A stretch of DNA of 64,000 bases from Gonatopus flavifemur. Taxonomy: Eukaryota; Arthropoda; Insecta; Hymenoptera; Dryinidae. Shown piece by piece: positions 1 through 12,366 of the stretch. The notes under the pieces were generated by a model, which was given only the letters and a program-made list of their open reading frames with translations, ran no database searches and had not been told where the DNA came from. The stretch covers positions 4,595,372-4,659,371 of the forward strand of contig JAFFJZ010000016.1 of the NCBI GenBank assembly GCA_018340375.1, in the 5' to 3' direction. Position 1 is the stretch's first letter. The number at the start of each line of letters is the position of its first letter. The position numbers were made by a program, and so were the translations under genes.

Positions 1-979
1 AACATTGACACAATGTACTATTTTTATGCCACATATTTTTTGTGCATCCTTCTAATATGATGTTTTGATAAGTGAAACCCCGTTTTTGTACACTTTATAA
101 TTTGTATCATATGTATGTTTCATACTATATGTTTGTAACATGTATACTTCGGATATTCTTTATGTGTCATGTTACGCTAAGCATGGATTCGAATCTATTT
201 TCCGTATTTTTGATGATCACATTCTGGAAACTTTTTGATACATGTTTCCCTTCTATCAAGGTGTCGTTTACACCACTAATTCGTTCACAGTTCTTCAACA
301 AAGTCTTAATTAGCACTGAGATTTAAAAATTGTCACCGGTCTGAAATTAAGTGTAATGGAAAAATTGGAAGAAAATATTGCAGGAGAAAATTATTTAGTG
401 CATTTTTAACTTGAATAAATATTTACCACAAATACATATCAATATTTTGAAAGATCTCATTTTCAGTAGATAGACCCAATTCATAACCTCCCGTTTTTAT
501 GAATTCAAAAACACCCGCGAATGAATCCCGATCATAATGGTGATATTCAATTTCGAAACTTATTAATTATATTATTGAAAATCAATCATTATACTACCGC
601 TCACCATCCATCGTGCTGCTGAAATATTTAGATTTCAATTTTTTATAATAAATTAATGAATTGTGGAATAGTTTTCCACAACTCATCGAAAATAGAAGAG
701 AACAGACATTTTGTACCTACTGTACAGTAGATTGCAAAAATCTTCAATATTCAAATAATCACCTAGGCACGGAGAAGAATTAATTCATATTCAACCAAAA
801 CCACTTTATTTCTTCAAGGAGATTTATTTCAAAGACATTTATTGTTCATAACTACAAGAATGATGAAAATCGACGTCAAGTAAATGAATTGGTAATAAAA
901 GGGAACCTATCTTCTCATTCGAGTGGAAAATCTCACTCTTCCCAATTTAGAGAGTACAAATAACAGTATTTTTATAAGT
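1..979. other. AT-rich non-coding stretch
   Basis: No gene, recognisable repeat pair or splice-bounded exon could be supported here. Open frames are short, of low complexity and resemble no protein family I recognise. It may be the far flank or intron of the minus-strand genes that follow. Confidence 0.5.
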
Positions 980-3369
980 TTAAACTGTGTAGCGCATTGT
1001 TATATATTTCTCACCATTAACCATCGCATGGGCATAAACGGGCAAAGGATCTATAAGTTCAACAACATCAATGCAAAGATAATTACATTTCAAAGATCGT
1101 ACTTCATAGGCATGAACATGTTCATAAAATCCTAAAGTTTCCAATATCTCACAAATGAATAATACTGATCCATCATCAATAAGAATCATGTTTATATCAC
1201 CAAACACTGGGCAAAGATCACTATCAACATCGATTGTGACATTCATTCCCGGTTTAAAAATCGTCCCATTGTATTCCACCCATTTCGTGATGAAACCCAA
1301 CCCAGTAGATTTAATTGAGCTGGGCAGTGTAGATTGGAAAAGTGAATATCCTCCAAATTCAACTAAATTCATCATTCCTCCTGGACCTAATGATAACACA
1401 GGTGAAATAGGTTTGTTTATTTTGAATCGATAACATAAATTCAATTGATTTTTTGTTGCCACGGAAAGTGATATATTTTTCCTACACATATTGACCGCAG
1501 CTGATTGTTCCAAATTTCTGTCTCGCCTCAAATCGCATCGCAGGAAAATGTACAGAAGAACCCAGCAATTTGAGAATATATCCGTAATGGGAAATAAAAT
1601 GATATTTAGGTTTCAAAAAACTTTTGGAAAGCTCTAAATACAGTCTGTTATGTTCCAATACAAGCACATTCAGAATATCTGAATAACCAAGAGGAATGCT
1701 CTTTGCTTGAACAATATCTAATATTTGTTTTAGAATAAGATAAAGCCTCCAGAATATATCATTTTCTGGAATAAGGTCTCCAATCATGATACCAAGCACT
1801 TTGATGAAACATGACATTTCTGAAGCTGTCATTTTTAATTTGTTCTTATGTAATCTCCTTCACGTAAAGGACTAGGTTTTGAAGATTCATCAACAGGTCC
1901 GTAAGAGAAGAAAAAAATTCGAGAATTTAATTGATTCAATGTGAAAAGTATACGTTCTATGAAATAATTCAAGATTGAAATCATATCGTAATGACACACT
2001 CCTTCATAAAAATCATGCATCAAATCCATGCAAATATTATTAACCACGTGGAAACTTTCAATTTTGTTGAATACACAATATTCTTTGATTCCAGTTAAAG
2101 ATAAATTCTGTATCTTGATATCGCGTTCATAATTGGTAATAGTTCTTAATGTTGAAATATCAGTTTCAGAGTTTGTTTGCATCAATTTTTTCTCAGTCTT
2201 GGGAATCTACAAGGGAAATTTGAACTGAAACTTTCAACAAATCCTAATATAGAATTCAGCCCAAGATTGTCTCCCAAAATAAGCCCTAATACAAAATAAA
2301 TACAAACGGGTTTCTTATGCGTGTTGATAGAAATGCCTTCAGCCTCTAAATAATTTAATTCCTTGATCAAAGGTGCGAAAATTGAACTATTACCATATGG
2401 CTGTCTACTTTTGGTATCGAACAGTAAAGCCAAGAATATGTTCTCTAATTTTGATTGACAACCAGGAGGCAAACATGGAATTGAGGCATACACAGCACCC
2501 AATTTACCAGAGTGTGGACCTAGTGGATTATTAGGTTCAAAATCATCAAAGTAAATAAATAATGGAAGGACTACATCATCAGGATTATATCTCGCAATCT
2601 TATGTTTCCAATGTTCGCTTTGAATGTAATTGTGAATTACATCATTGTTATTCGACAACAAAGAATTAAAATGGTATCATCAAAAGCTTGGTAACTCAAA
2701 AAATTTCTTCAAGACATCTCTCAGAGGAATATATTGAGCACATTTTTTTTTAATATGAGCCGATTCATTATTCTCAGAATTGCAATTCTGCCAAGTCTGT
2801 CCAACATCGTAAGAAACCGGACGGATAAAATCCCTGCTTGTTTCAAACTGTTTGAATACAAAATATTCTGTAGATACTGAAGTGAAGGATTTATGCCACA
2901 TTTCGAATACAGATTCAATATTTCCGGAAACATCAATATTTTCCTTCTGAACCTGTGGAGTACGAAGGACTTGTGTTTTGAATGTCCCCATAAATGTATT
3001 CATAAACAATTCTTGCACGTCAGTTACGATACTTGAAGCTTGGGAACGAGTGAGTGAAAAATTTGCATACAACTTAGTGATGAATTTTAAAACTTCATCA
3101 GTTATATGTACTTGCAATTCTTCCACTGTTGAATTAGAAATCGATTGTATGTTTTTTTGCGTTACTTGAACTGAAAATTCTGTACGATCTGATGATTCAA
3201 AGTTCGTTTTCATTTTTGCTGACGATATCTTAGAATGAGTGGAACCCAAATGCTTCTTGAAAGACCGTAAAGAATTGAATGTTCTATAACAGTTCGTTTC
3301 ACCGCATTGATAAGAAGAAAAAGGAAATTTCTTGTAATGTTGAACTTTGAAATGCAGTATCAAAGCTGT
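980..3369 (-). pseudogene. Frameshifted C2H2 zinc-finger / Tnp2-like transposase relic
   Basis: I do not know a name for this protein, but similar long proteins occur in many copies in insect genomes. Read 5' to 3' on the minus strand, five consecutive open segments (3363-2680, 2661-2182, 2185-1835, 1832-1482, 1531-980) continue one another with about four frame changes near 2665, 2190, 1845 and 1505. The first carries a C2H2 finger (QCGETNC...H...H). The second has FDDFEPNNPLG followed by LPP and a GN..IF.PLI.ELN stretch. The third has MDLMHDFYEGV. These blocks are arranged like the Tnp2/Transposase_21 domain of CACTA/EnSpm transposases (a DG/NPFG block, then D.MH), which is a remote, inferred similarity. 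A possible acceptor (tttaacag) precedes 3369, so an upstream exon is likely. The frame changes make it a pseudogene unless they are assembly errors. Confidence 0.6.
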
Positions 3370-3845
3370 TAAACTTTGTACAGAAATCTTACAACTTTCA
3401 TAAATTTTTCAATCACATTCGGAATTGAAATTCTAAATCCTTAGTATTCGAATTGAAAATTCATCTACAAGTCATTGAATTTTAAAATTTTCACTATATT
3501 ATATTACACATTTATGTATATTGTCGTCACTGAAATTTCATAAATATTTACGTTGAATGTTCAGTCATGTGATTGGGAAGTGTTTCCGTTACATGTATTT
3601 GAAGTTTTGTCCAAAAATTTTCAAAAGCGTCGTTTTCCCTTGGAAGATGATATATTTTGGAATGTATCTTGCATTTGGTAGAAGAATTACCAAATATATT
3701 CGCAAATATATCACAAAAAAACAAAATATCAAATATGTCATGTTTAAGGAAATTCCTCTCGAAAAATAACCACGAAAACAGGAGAGATAAAAATGCAAAA
3801 GTATAAGATTATTAAAGAATCTGATGTCTAATTTTATGTACTCAC
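3370..3845. other. AT-rich spacer between two minus-strand genes
   Basis: About 480 bases between the transposase relic and the last exon seen of the SAM-domain gene. No coding exon with splice sites was found, although the next exon of the SAM gene must lie here or further left. It contains many short AAATAT runs. Confidence 0.4.
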
Positions 3846-6800
3846 TTCACATTCTTTCGGAAATAATCTTTTAATTTCGTTGGCCAAAAATTTCGCACGA
3901 TCAATTGATATTCTGAAAAAATAGTATTTTGTACACACGCTTTGTGAAGCATTTCAAGGAGTAGATCATATGAAACGAAAGACATTCTAAAGCTCGGAAA
4001 TATCTACAATGCAAAAATACAATAGGGACCTTGGTTAAGAAAATCCACAGAATTTCACAAAATGAAATTTCATGAAATTTGGCAAGAACATTGTCCGAAA
4101 TCCAGTGAGATTTAGCGAGATTAAATCAGAATCACATTGAAGGAATAGATTCATCTGACTAAATCTCATTGATAAATCGTCGGATTGAATGCAATGAGAC
4201 TTTTGTTCAATTCCAAGGCGATTTGGCGAGAATCAAATGGGTTTCTGTAACCAGTGGATGTATATGGAACCAAAATTTAAACATGTAAACGTTGAAATCA
4301 TTTTGAAAAACAATTTGGAAATGTAACAATGCTTGTAGTGAAAATGTAACTTGTAATTTCAAACTCGTTTATGTGGCTGTGATTCGCGATGTCTACGTTA
4401 CATTTTTGATATATAACGTAATCACGTTATAATGACAAAATTTTGTAATACACTGTAAAAAGTCGGACTGAATGTGGCTGCATCTTACTTGAGAAATTGA
4501 CTGAAATTTAGTCTTTTCTAGGGTTCAAAATGACGGAAAAAAACATGAAAAAAACGGGAAAAAACGGTTTTTTTCGGGAATTCTCTCAACGTATTTTTCA
4601 AGAAAAAAATCGGAAAATAAAAATTTCTCATCAGTTTTCAGAATATGAAGGAATATATTCCTTTTTCTTCATTGGAACGTGACATAATGTAATAAAAACA
4701 AAAATCTACACTTCTTTACATGTTTTGGTGTATCAAATATATTCTTATCAATTGAAAGAAAATAAAACGTACGATCTTTTTTAGTATTCATTTGATACTA
4801 GTGTGTTATAATGAAATCCAGGTTTGTAAAGTAAAATAAATTAACATATTCAAATGACACTACGTATCTAAGAATTTACATGACGATTCATAATTGATAC
4901 TTCTGCTAGTTCACACTTGGAGCGCTAAAAACAGTTCTATAGAGTCTTTTGTTGAGTTTATGGCCGTGATGTGTTCCAAGAGGTGACACTAAGTAGAAAT
5001 TCATACATGTCATTTAAATTTTAATCGTTCATTGAAACAAATTGATAATCGAATGTTGGCGAACCTAAAAATATGAACGCTTATAAATTTCTGAATATTC
5101 ATATGCATTTAATATTCTAAGTGAGACAGTGAAGGAGATGGACATTTTGAAAAGCTCTTCCTCCTAGACTTTTGCTTCGATTCACTTGAAATTTTGGAGA
5201 AATATTATTGAAACGTTCCACTATCACATAAAGAAATGAAGAAGGAATCAATTTTTTTAAATTTGGAACCCTATGTAACCCCTTAAATTTCAGAAATTTA
5301 CTTCAATAAGGATTTTACAACATATTCGATTAAAAACTATTTTTTTCGTTTTTTTCGGAAGAAAATCGTTTTTTTCCGTGTTTTTTTTTCTAAAATATAT
5401 TTTTCCTGAAAATTTAGAGCCCTAGTCTTTTCCATTATGTCAGCATTTGTTTTCGGTACCCCCTTTTAGTCAAAACAGGGCTAGTTTTGGTTGCATCTTA
5501 AAATCAGCTAGTATTCAGGATGCAAGTAAGTTTCATTTTTACAGTGTAATATAAGTTACATCCACATCAATGAACGTGAAATTACACATTGCTTGTGCGT
5601 TACTTGTAAAAATTGTTGTTACATCACTGTAATTAGTTCATGGTTGATGAGCATGCGAATTCGGTTCACAATTCCAACTTTAAACGATTGCCTATTGTGA
5701 ATGTTCTTGACTTTCACGGGTTTTTAACACCCGCGTGAGGAAAAAAATTCATTGACATCCAGGGTATTCCTACTACAGCTACTCAAAATACCTTTTATCC
5801 ACATCATCATGTAATTCGTGAGCTATAATACATTCTGCTAGAATATTTCTTATGGATTCGTCTAATTCGCCGCCATGGTCATAAGTTGACAAAACTGTTT
5901 TTCCTTCGCTAGTAGAATTCAAAATCGCTTCCAAGTTCTGTAAAAAACATGTCCACATTAAAATCCATGTCATGAAGACATTAGAATGATTCTGAAAATC
6001 TTTGAAAATATTCCAGACATTTCTGAAAAACTCTCACAATTGACAGTTTATATCTAAGGAGGTCATATCTCTAAAGGATATCTGAAAGACGTGTGAAAGA
6101 TATTTTCCCTAAAGAAAAGTTTCAGATCTCCTAAACAATATTTCTTACACATTGTTCAGAAGTAAAAACTAATTCAGACCTACAGAAAATATTTCTTGGT
6201 GTTACATGAATAAGATGCCTTGAATTTGTGTGGAAGTATTTTCAAAACATGAATTGCTATATGGATAATGAGTGTATTATTTTTACCGTGAGTACTTTTC
6301 CTAGGCATTCAAATGGTTAACCTCTGATAGTTTTCAAATTTTCCATGAAATTTCTATTCCTAAAAAAATAGAATTTCATTCGAAACAGGTGAAAATAGCA
6401 CGCAAATTGGACAATCATGCTTCTGACACTTCACACGGACAAAAAAAATTTGCTGATGCAGCAAATCGAGGTATCATGTACAGAATAGTAAATCTTTTTG
6501 CTAACCTAGCTCAAAATTCGTTGCGACAGCTAACCGGATTGCTGAGAGAGCAACATGATTGTCTGAAGCATCAATTTTCTACCGGATTAGAAAAATTTTC
6601 AGTATTTTATACAGGATAGCAAACAAATTTCGCTGAAGGAGCACAAATTTTTCCCTCCCACAGCTAAAAAATTGCTGTCGCACCTAACAATATTGCGATG
6701 ATAGCAAACAGTTTACTTTCAGAGCAAAAAATTTGTTGCTCCAGTGACATGGACTCAGCAAAATCAGGTTTCGTTGTCACAACAATTTTCTTTTTCCTCG

Positions 6801-8345
6801 GTGCATGAAGTGAAAGCATTGATTTGCCATTCTTACAAATTTAGAAAGTATAGTGATTATGTATAATGAATGTAATGAGTGGTATAGTGATGGGAATTGA
6901 TCATCAATATATCACTCCGCGCATTAGCGATATCATCCAATTCACGCCTCACTAATGAGCATTCCTTGCATTCAGGCAAGCTTTATTTAAAAAGAGTATT
7001 TAGAATATTATTATTCTGTAAGATTATTGTCATTATATGGGCATAGTCTTATGACAATCAGACAAATTCGTGCTGAATATCATATAATACTCACATAGGC
7101 ATCAAATGAAATTTCTTTCTTTTTCGGAACAGGCTCTGGGAGTGTTTCTATTGAATTATCAGACTCGATATTGTTTCGAACTGTTTCTGAATCAACATCG
7201 ATCCCTCCGAAATTTTCATGTGCTGTGGTGTGGTGTTTAGAAGTAGAAGGCAGTATCGATTTTAGGTTCGGGTTTGGTGTAATTTCTGTGAAAAAATTGC
7301 AAAGTATATTGTGACAAAACTTTGAGCGTAAATGGAGTGTGGATTTTTTAACAGATTTCGTGGTATTGCAATTCCCAAGTTTATTTTGATATGAAGAAAA
7401 TTAGTGCTGTTTTTATAAAATATTTTGCTCTAGTGGCTGCTGTGAAATTTCAAATCCAAATCAAAACTGGATTTTGGAATATTTAAAATGGTATGTCTTT
7501 ATTATATCACTTCTCAACTGATTAGAACTTTCCAATTTAAAAATTACCTATATCTGTGAAAGGTTTCGCATAGGTCTTTTCTATTGTATGTTCTCTAACA
7601 ATTGAGGGCATCAATGTCACATCATTATTGACTGTTTCGTCATTATTGTCTTCCTAATATAAAGGGTTATGTTAATGCTTCAAGACTAAATTTCTTTCAT
7701 TGTAAATCACAATATGTTGCTTCTACTGGAAGATACCTTTCCTTGTTCCTCAATATATTTTGCCAGTTTGATTCGAAATTTCGTTCGGTCTCCAATTCTT
7801 GGTATTAAATTATTTAAATCTGTTTCGGTTAAATGCTGCAAAATATCCGCTCCCACCTTTTCGTCTGTGATAACCAAAGATTGTTGATTATTCATTTCAT
7901 ATGGATATTATCATCAAAGATTCTACATTGGGCATGGTCATTGAGAGAGAGATTATACTTTCCTCATCATCATTCAATGAGTACGGACACATGCATAGGT
8001 GTGTGTACAGGCGTAATAGATACATACGAAGAACGATGATTGGGGTACATTTTCCCTCAATGGCAATGCCGAAGTAGAAGCTAATTATCTCGTCACAAAA
8101 CTATCACAAAATTCTTCTGGAATCATGAAACCAATCCAAAAAATTTATAATTGCATGAAAAATTTTACCAACATCAAAAATGTTGAAATAATCTAAGAAA
8201 ATTTTGCAACATATAGAATAAATAATAAAATACATAACGTGGAAACAATCATTCAATTTTTGAATATATAATACATACCTTTAAAATTGGTAATCACCTC
8301 TTCAGGCATATTCCATTGTTTTAATAAATTGACAGTTACATCCAT
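3846..8345 (-). CDS. SAM-domain protein, six-exon gene, 3' end missing
   Basis: Six exons join without a stop into 235 codons. Exons are 8345-8279, 7864-7737, 7653-7548, 7285-7095, 5937-5792 and 3912-3846. Every junction has GT..AG and compatible phase (1, 0, 1, 0, 2, 0). The start is the ATG at 8345 (MDVTVNLLKQWNMPEEV). Residues about 5-64 form a SAM domain: LLKQW, then NF, then LLTETDL-like DLNNLIPRIGDRTKF with the typical final helix. A low-complexity acidic linker follows. Residues about 165-235 are a second conserved region (ELDESIRNILAECI, then DVDKR, ISIDRAKFLANEIKRLFPKE). I recall this pairing from uncharacterised multi-copy insect proteins; SAM domains usually mediate protein contacts, so a binding role is only inferred. 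Exon 6 ends at a donor (gtgagt), so more exons should lie to the left. Introns 4 and 5 hold transposons. The intact frame suggests recent constraint or a young copy. Confidence 0.72.
4451..5546. mobile_element. TIR element, CACTGTAAAAA ends, in SAM-gene intron 5
   Basis: It begins CACTGTAAAAA and ends TTTTTACAGTG, flanked by TAATA at 4446-4450 and 5547-5551 (or simply TA). Its subterminal parts also match in inverted orientation (CATCTTACTTG against CAAGTAAG). Without the nested hAT MITE it would be about 180 bp. No coding capacity. Confidence 0.65.
4519..5424. mobile_element. Nested hAT-type non-autonomous element
   Basis: Ends are TAGGGTTC and GAGCCCTA, an inverted pair with one mismatch. 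An exact 8-bp duplication, GTCTTTTC, flanks it (4511-4518 and 5425-5432). Eight-base duplications and such short termini are typical of hAT elements. Subterminal DNA is rich in poly-A/poly-T with AAAACGG and its complement. No transposase frame. Confidence 0.75.
6434..6803. mobile_element. MITE with CACGG ends in SAM-gene intron 4
   Basis: Left end CACGGACAAAAAAAATT and right end TTTTCTTTTTCCTCGGTG are imperfect inverted copies. CA flanks both sides (6432-6433, 6804-6805). The inside repeats AGCAA and TTGCT motifs with several AAATTTGCTG-like words. Any open frame inside is fortuitous. Confidence 0.55.
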
Positions 8346-8929
8346 TTCTTAACGATAACAGAGAAGGATAAACATATATTTACATGAATCCTGCACAGAT
8401 CGTGTATGATACTGTGTACGATCCATAAAAATTGAGCATAAATGCTTTTTATAAAATCATATATTGTTTCATATATAATTTTGGAAATTATCATACACGA
8501 TTAATTTTAATTTAAAAATATTTTCACATACTTGAGATGAAGGAACTTCAAAATGTTATTCGCGAGCAATCTGACTCACTTTGAAACTGTTTATTAACCT
8601 AGTAAATAATCAATATGAATTATTGACTAACTTCATGTTCATAAAATTTCGATCTTATTAAAAACAATCATAACCACTGACCCAAGCAACCAATGCAATT
8701 GATCAGAGCGGACAGGATTCACACCAGTCAATTCATTTCGACTTCCAGAGTCAGTATTTTGCTCATTTCAGTCGATCTTATATCAAACGGAGGAAATGCT
8801 CATGAACAATCGAATGTCTTGTCAACTGGAGTTCGAACATCATATATTCCACATTGATTCTTATCAGAATTAAACAATCTGAAATTAGAAATGTGAAATT
8901 GGCTGATATGAACAAATTTTTTTTCCGTG
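8346..8929. other. Non-coding region upstream of the SAM gene
   Basis: It lies directly 5' of the SAM-gene ATG, so it should hold that gene's promoter and 5' leader. No TATA box or initiator could be placed with confidence in such AT-rich DNA. No other gene is seen. Confidence 0.35.
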
Positions 8930-9385
8930 CATCCTATAGATCGGATCGAAGGTTCATGAAAGCTAACTTTCAGATTCACAAACGTTTGTCAAAGGTACAA
9001 CGAACGTTGAAATGTCCTCCTCAAAATACTTTCAGGAAATGTAGATGGAAGGTTCATTGAAGATTCATCGTAGGTTTGAGGAAGCTCCACAAAAATATCT
9101 ATACTTGGATTAATTTATAATAATTTATGTTTATTAATGAATTCATTTTTCATATAAATTGATCAAAATTAATATAAGTATAGATATTTGTGTGAAGCTT
9201 CGTCAAACCTTCGATGAACCTTCAGCGAACGTTCCATCTATGTTTCCTGAACGTATTTCAAGGCGGACATTTCAACGTCCGTAGAACCTTTGTCAAACGT
9301 TTGTGAATGTAAAAGTTAGCTCTAGTGAACCTTTAGCCCGATCTATACACATCTGATCTGAAGGTTTGGTGAAACTTCATGTTCT
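8930..9385. mobile_element. Long palindromic foldback MITE, left-truncated copy
   Basis: The two halves are inverted copies: left GATCGGATCGAAGGTTCATG and TCACAAACGTTTGTC are repeated in reverse on the right, with an AT-rich centre near 9150. The right end reads CTTCATGTTCTC, while the matching left terminus is absent. A full copy lies at 10572-11060. Confidence 0.7.
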
Positions 9386-10054
9386 CTTTAAGTGGCTATT
9401 CATTGGTCGAAATTGAGTTAGTCCTGGGAACTGGTCCATCCTTTTGACCAAAATACGAGAATGGTTTCCATCCCTGTTGGAAAAATCGGATAGAAATGGA
9501 TAGATTTTGACGTGCATCCGTTTGAATCCTATTTCTGATCCATTTTTTTCGGGATACAGTGTCATCCGCAGAACGCATAAAAGTTTCATCAATTTTAATC
9601 CACAATATGAATAGTGGATTATTGGGCCCCGTAGCAATCGTATTCGAATGTATCCATATTCCATTCGGAGCCTGAATATGAATCGTATCCATTTGTATCC
9701 GGTGCTTTACGATATCACCTTGATGAGTTCCATCCATTTCTATCCGTTTCTGCATGATTCTGCTGGAGAACAATCTATCCATTCCAATCCGATTTTTTCC
9801 AGAATTGTTTTTTCTTTTGAATTTCCCCACCGGGAACAACAATTAAAAAAAATTATTCCGAACTCATTCAAACATTCGGAAGATTCCGTGGAATCTTCAA
9901 CATCTGTATCTCTATTTCCGCACATGACTTGGGAAATTTATTCCTACCTGCAACGGGTTCGAACAGTCATCGCACTTACTCACCTTACCTACAAGACCTA
10001 CCTACTTAACCTCTAAGCTATCCTGACACGCTGCTCGGAGAGCGCATATTGCCC

Positions 10055-10217
10055 AGGTAGGGGTCAATAGGCCCGAAAGTAAATAGTCCCGAAAGGCAAT
10101 TGTCCAGTCACCGTGATAGTTACCAATTTGTTTTCGGGGCTAATTTCATTCGGGACTATTTCATTATGAACAATTGCCTTTCGGGACTATTTTTTTCGGG
10201 TCTATTGACCTCTACCT
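10055..10217. mobile_element. hAT-like palindromic MITE
   Basis: It starts AGGTAGGGGTCAATAGGCCC and ends with the inverse, GGGTCTATTGACCTCTACCT. ATTGCCC (8 bp if the next A counts) flanks it at 10048-10054 and 10218-10224. The inner arms GTCCCGAAAGGCAATTG also pair. 163 bp, no coding capacity. Confidence 0.72.
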
Positions 10218-10439
10218 ATTGCCCAAGTTACTGTACATTCGTAATGTATTCGTGGCCTCATATAAAATTCTGTGCACTTCTATCCCTTTTTGTTCCGATG
10301 ATGCTTACACTATTCTCATGCATTCTTGTCCATATCTATCATTTGGAGAATATTTATCCAATCTTTTTCCAAATAAGCGTTCTTACGTCTATCAATTCAT
10401 ATCCGATAATTTTACACAAACGATATCTGTTTCGATCCC

Positions 10440-11400
10440 AATCGATCTCTATTTTCATCCATTCCTATCCATGTGTATCAAGAATTCATATTCTCGTATC
10501 TATCGATTTGTACCCAAACAAGCTACGCTGATGTAATTCATTTTCATCCGTTGCGTATCCAAACCCGAAGAGAACATGAAGCTTCAGCGAACGTTCAGAT
10601 CAGGTGTGTATAGATCGGGCCGAAGGTTCGTTAGAGCTAACTTTTATATTCACAAACGTTGGACAAAGGTTCAACGGACGTTGAAATGTCCGCCGAAATA
10701 CGTCCAGGAAACATAGATGAAACGTTCGCTGAAGGTTCATTGAAGGTTTGACGAAGCTCCGCAATAATATCTATACTTATACTAATTTTGATCAATTTAT
10801 ATGAAAAATAAACTCATTAATAAACACAAATTATTATAAATTATTCAAAGTATAGATATTTTTGTGAAGCTTCCTCAAACCTTCGATGAACCTTCAATGA
10901 ACGTTCCATTGATGTTTCCTGAAAATATTTTGAGGCGGACATTCCAACGTTCGTAGTACCTTTGACAAACGTTTGTGAATCTAAAAGTTAGCTTTCATGA
11001 ACCTTCGATCCGATCTATACAGACCTAATATGAACGTTCGCTGAAGCTTCATGTTCTCTTCGGGAACCACATTTCCTCTGTTTTTATCCATTCCTATCCA
11101 TGGGGAATTTTTGTTCCCGGCTATCGATTTCTATCCAATCATCCCGCGTTGATGTTATCCATTTTCATCCCTTGAGTATCCAAATCAATTTCCTCTGTTT
11201 TTATCCATTCCTATCCAGGTATATTCGTGCTCTCGCAGCTATCGATTTGTATCCAATAATCCTGCGTTGATGTTATCCATTTTCATCCATTGTCTATCTA
11301 AATAAATGTGATCTATTTTCATCCATTCCTATCCAGTTTTTTCCAAAGTTCATGTTCTCGTATATATAATTTTGTATTGAATAATGCCGTACTACCAGAG
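10440..11400. repeat. Tandem array of about 115-bp units, interrupted by a MITE
   Basis: Each unit holds TTTTATCCATTCCTATCC, then CTATCGATTTGTATCCAA, then TTGATGTTATCCATTTTCAT. Units begin near 10449, 11087, 11205 and 11315. A 489-bp palindrome sits between the first and second, so the array is older than that insertion. Confidence 0.65.
10572..11060. mobile_element. Long palindromic foldback MITE, full copy
   Basis: Both ends carry GAGAACATGAAGCTTCAGCG in inverted orientation. The arms are about 220 bp and almost perfectly paired around an AT-rich centre near 10820. It interrupts the 115-bp array. Same family as 8930-9385. Confidence 0.8.
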
Positions 11401-11416
11401 TCGAAATTCAAAGCCT

Positions 11417-11864
11417 CCAATACTGTGAATTCCCAGTTTGGGATTCCCAAATTCGCATGGGTCGCATGGGTCTCCACATGGGAAACGCATGGATCGCATG
11501 GGTCTTCCCATGGGAAACTCATAGGCCGCATGGGTCTCTACATGAGAATCGCATGGGTTTCACACGGGAATCGCATGGGTCTTCACATGGGAATGGCATG
11601 GGTTTCACACGGAAATCGCATGGGTCGCATGGATTTCACACGGGAATCGCATGGGTTTCACACGGAAATCGCATGGGTCGCATGGATTTCACACGGGAAT
11701 CGCATGGGTCTTCACATGCGAATCGAGTGGATTGACCTATGTGATTTCCATATGACACCCATGCAACTCATGCGATTCCCATGTGAAGACCCATGCGACC
11801 CACTCAATTCCCATGTGAAACCCATGCGAATTTGGGATTTCCAAACTGGGAATTGACAGTAGGG
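11417..11864. mobile_element. GCATGGG-array TIR element, small copy
   Basis: The left end has ACTGTGAATTCCCAGTTTGG and the right end the inverse, ending CAGTAGGG. Between them lie some 15 copies of CGCATGGG spaced about 21-24 bp apart (forms such as CGCATGGGTTTCACACGG), switching to ACCCATGCG towards the right end. Long open frames here reflect a repeat period divisible by three, not a gene. Confidence 0.75.
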
Positions 11865-11873
11865 TCCTGTCCC

Positions 11874-12366
11874 CCTACATATTGAAGATCAGGAAATTCT
11901 CACCACTTTAGAGGGTGAAGGAAGAGGACTCCTGTCACAGATAGCACAGAGAGTCCTCTACACGTTGCGAAAACGTACTTTTGGTTCCGCATGTTTTGGT
12001 CTCTATGGAGTAGATTTTTCAAACGTTTAGAGTACTTTCCCTTTTGATATCCCTGAATACGTTTTGTGCATGTTCTTTTCATCTACTACGGGACATTCTT
12101 TTCAAGCCTTCTAAACGTACTTTCATGAAAACTAACCTTGAAAGACACAAAGTCACACAGTGAACATTGATGGAACTAAACGGGACATTTGCATGTCTCT
12201 GGGACATGTATGCGACCTTTTGTGAACGTCCTGAGACGTTATTTGCACGTTCTATGTGAAACCAAGCACGTTTTGTGAACGTTCAGAAAACCTCGCGGTG
12301 CTCTATGGGATAATTCTTCCTTTGCCCCTCAAAGTGGTGAAGATTTCCTGATCTTCCATATGTAGG
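11874..12366. mobile_element. Nested palindromic MITEs
   Basis: Outer ends CCTACATATTGAAGATCAGG and CCTGATCTTCCATATGTAGG are inverted copies. Inside, a second element has ends near CACAGATAGCAC and GTGCTCTATGGG and contains TGAACGTTCAGAAAACCTC, a word seen again near 25060. No coding capacity. Confidence 0.65.

Noticed and set aside
5779..5973. A stand-alone 64-residue protein
   Set aside because: Its conserved part is exon 5 of the SAM gene. The beginning is intron and the last residues run past the donor at 5791.
9396..10536. Several open frames of 95-148 codons
   Set aside because: They cover TATCCATTCC arrays and a MITE, overlap on both strands and show no conserved motif.
11308..11856. 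A 182-codon open frame rich in GSHG and MGLHM
   Set aside because: It lies entirely on GCATGGG repeats whose spacing keeps frames open on both strands. No domain.
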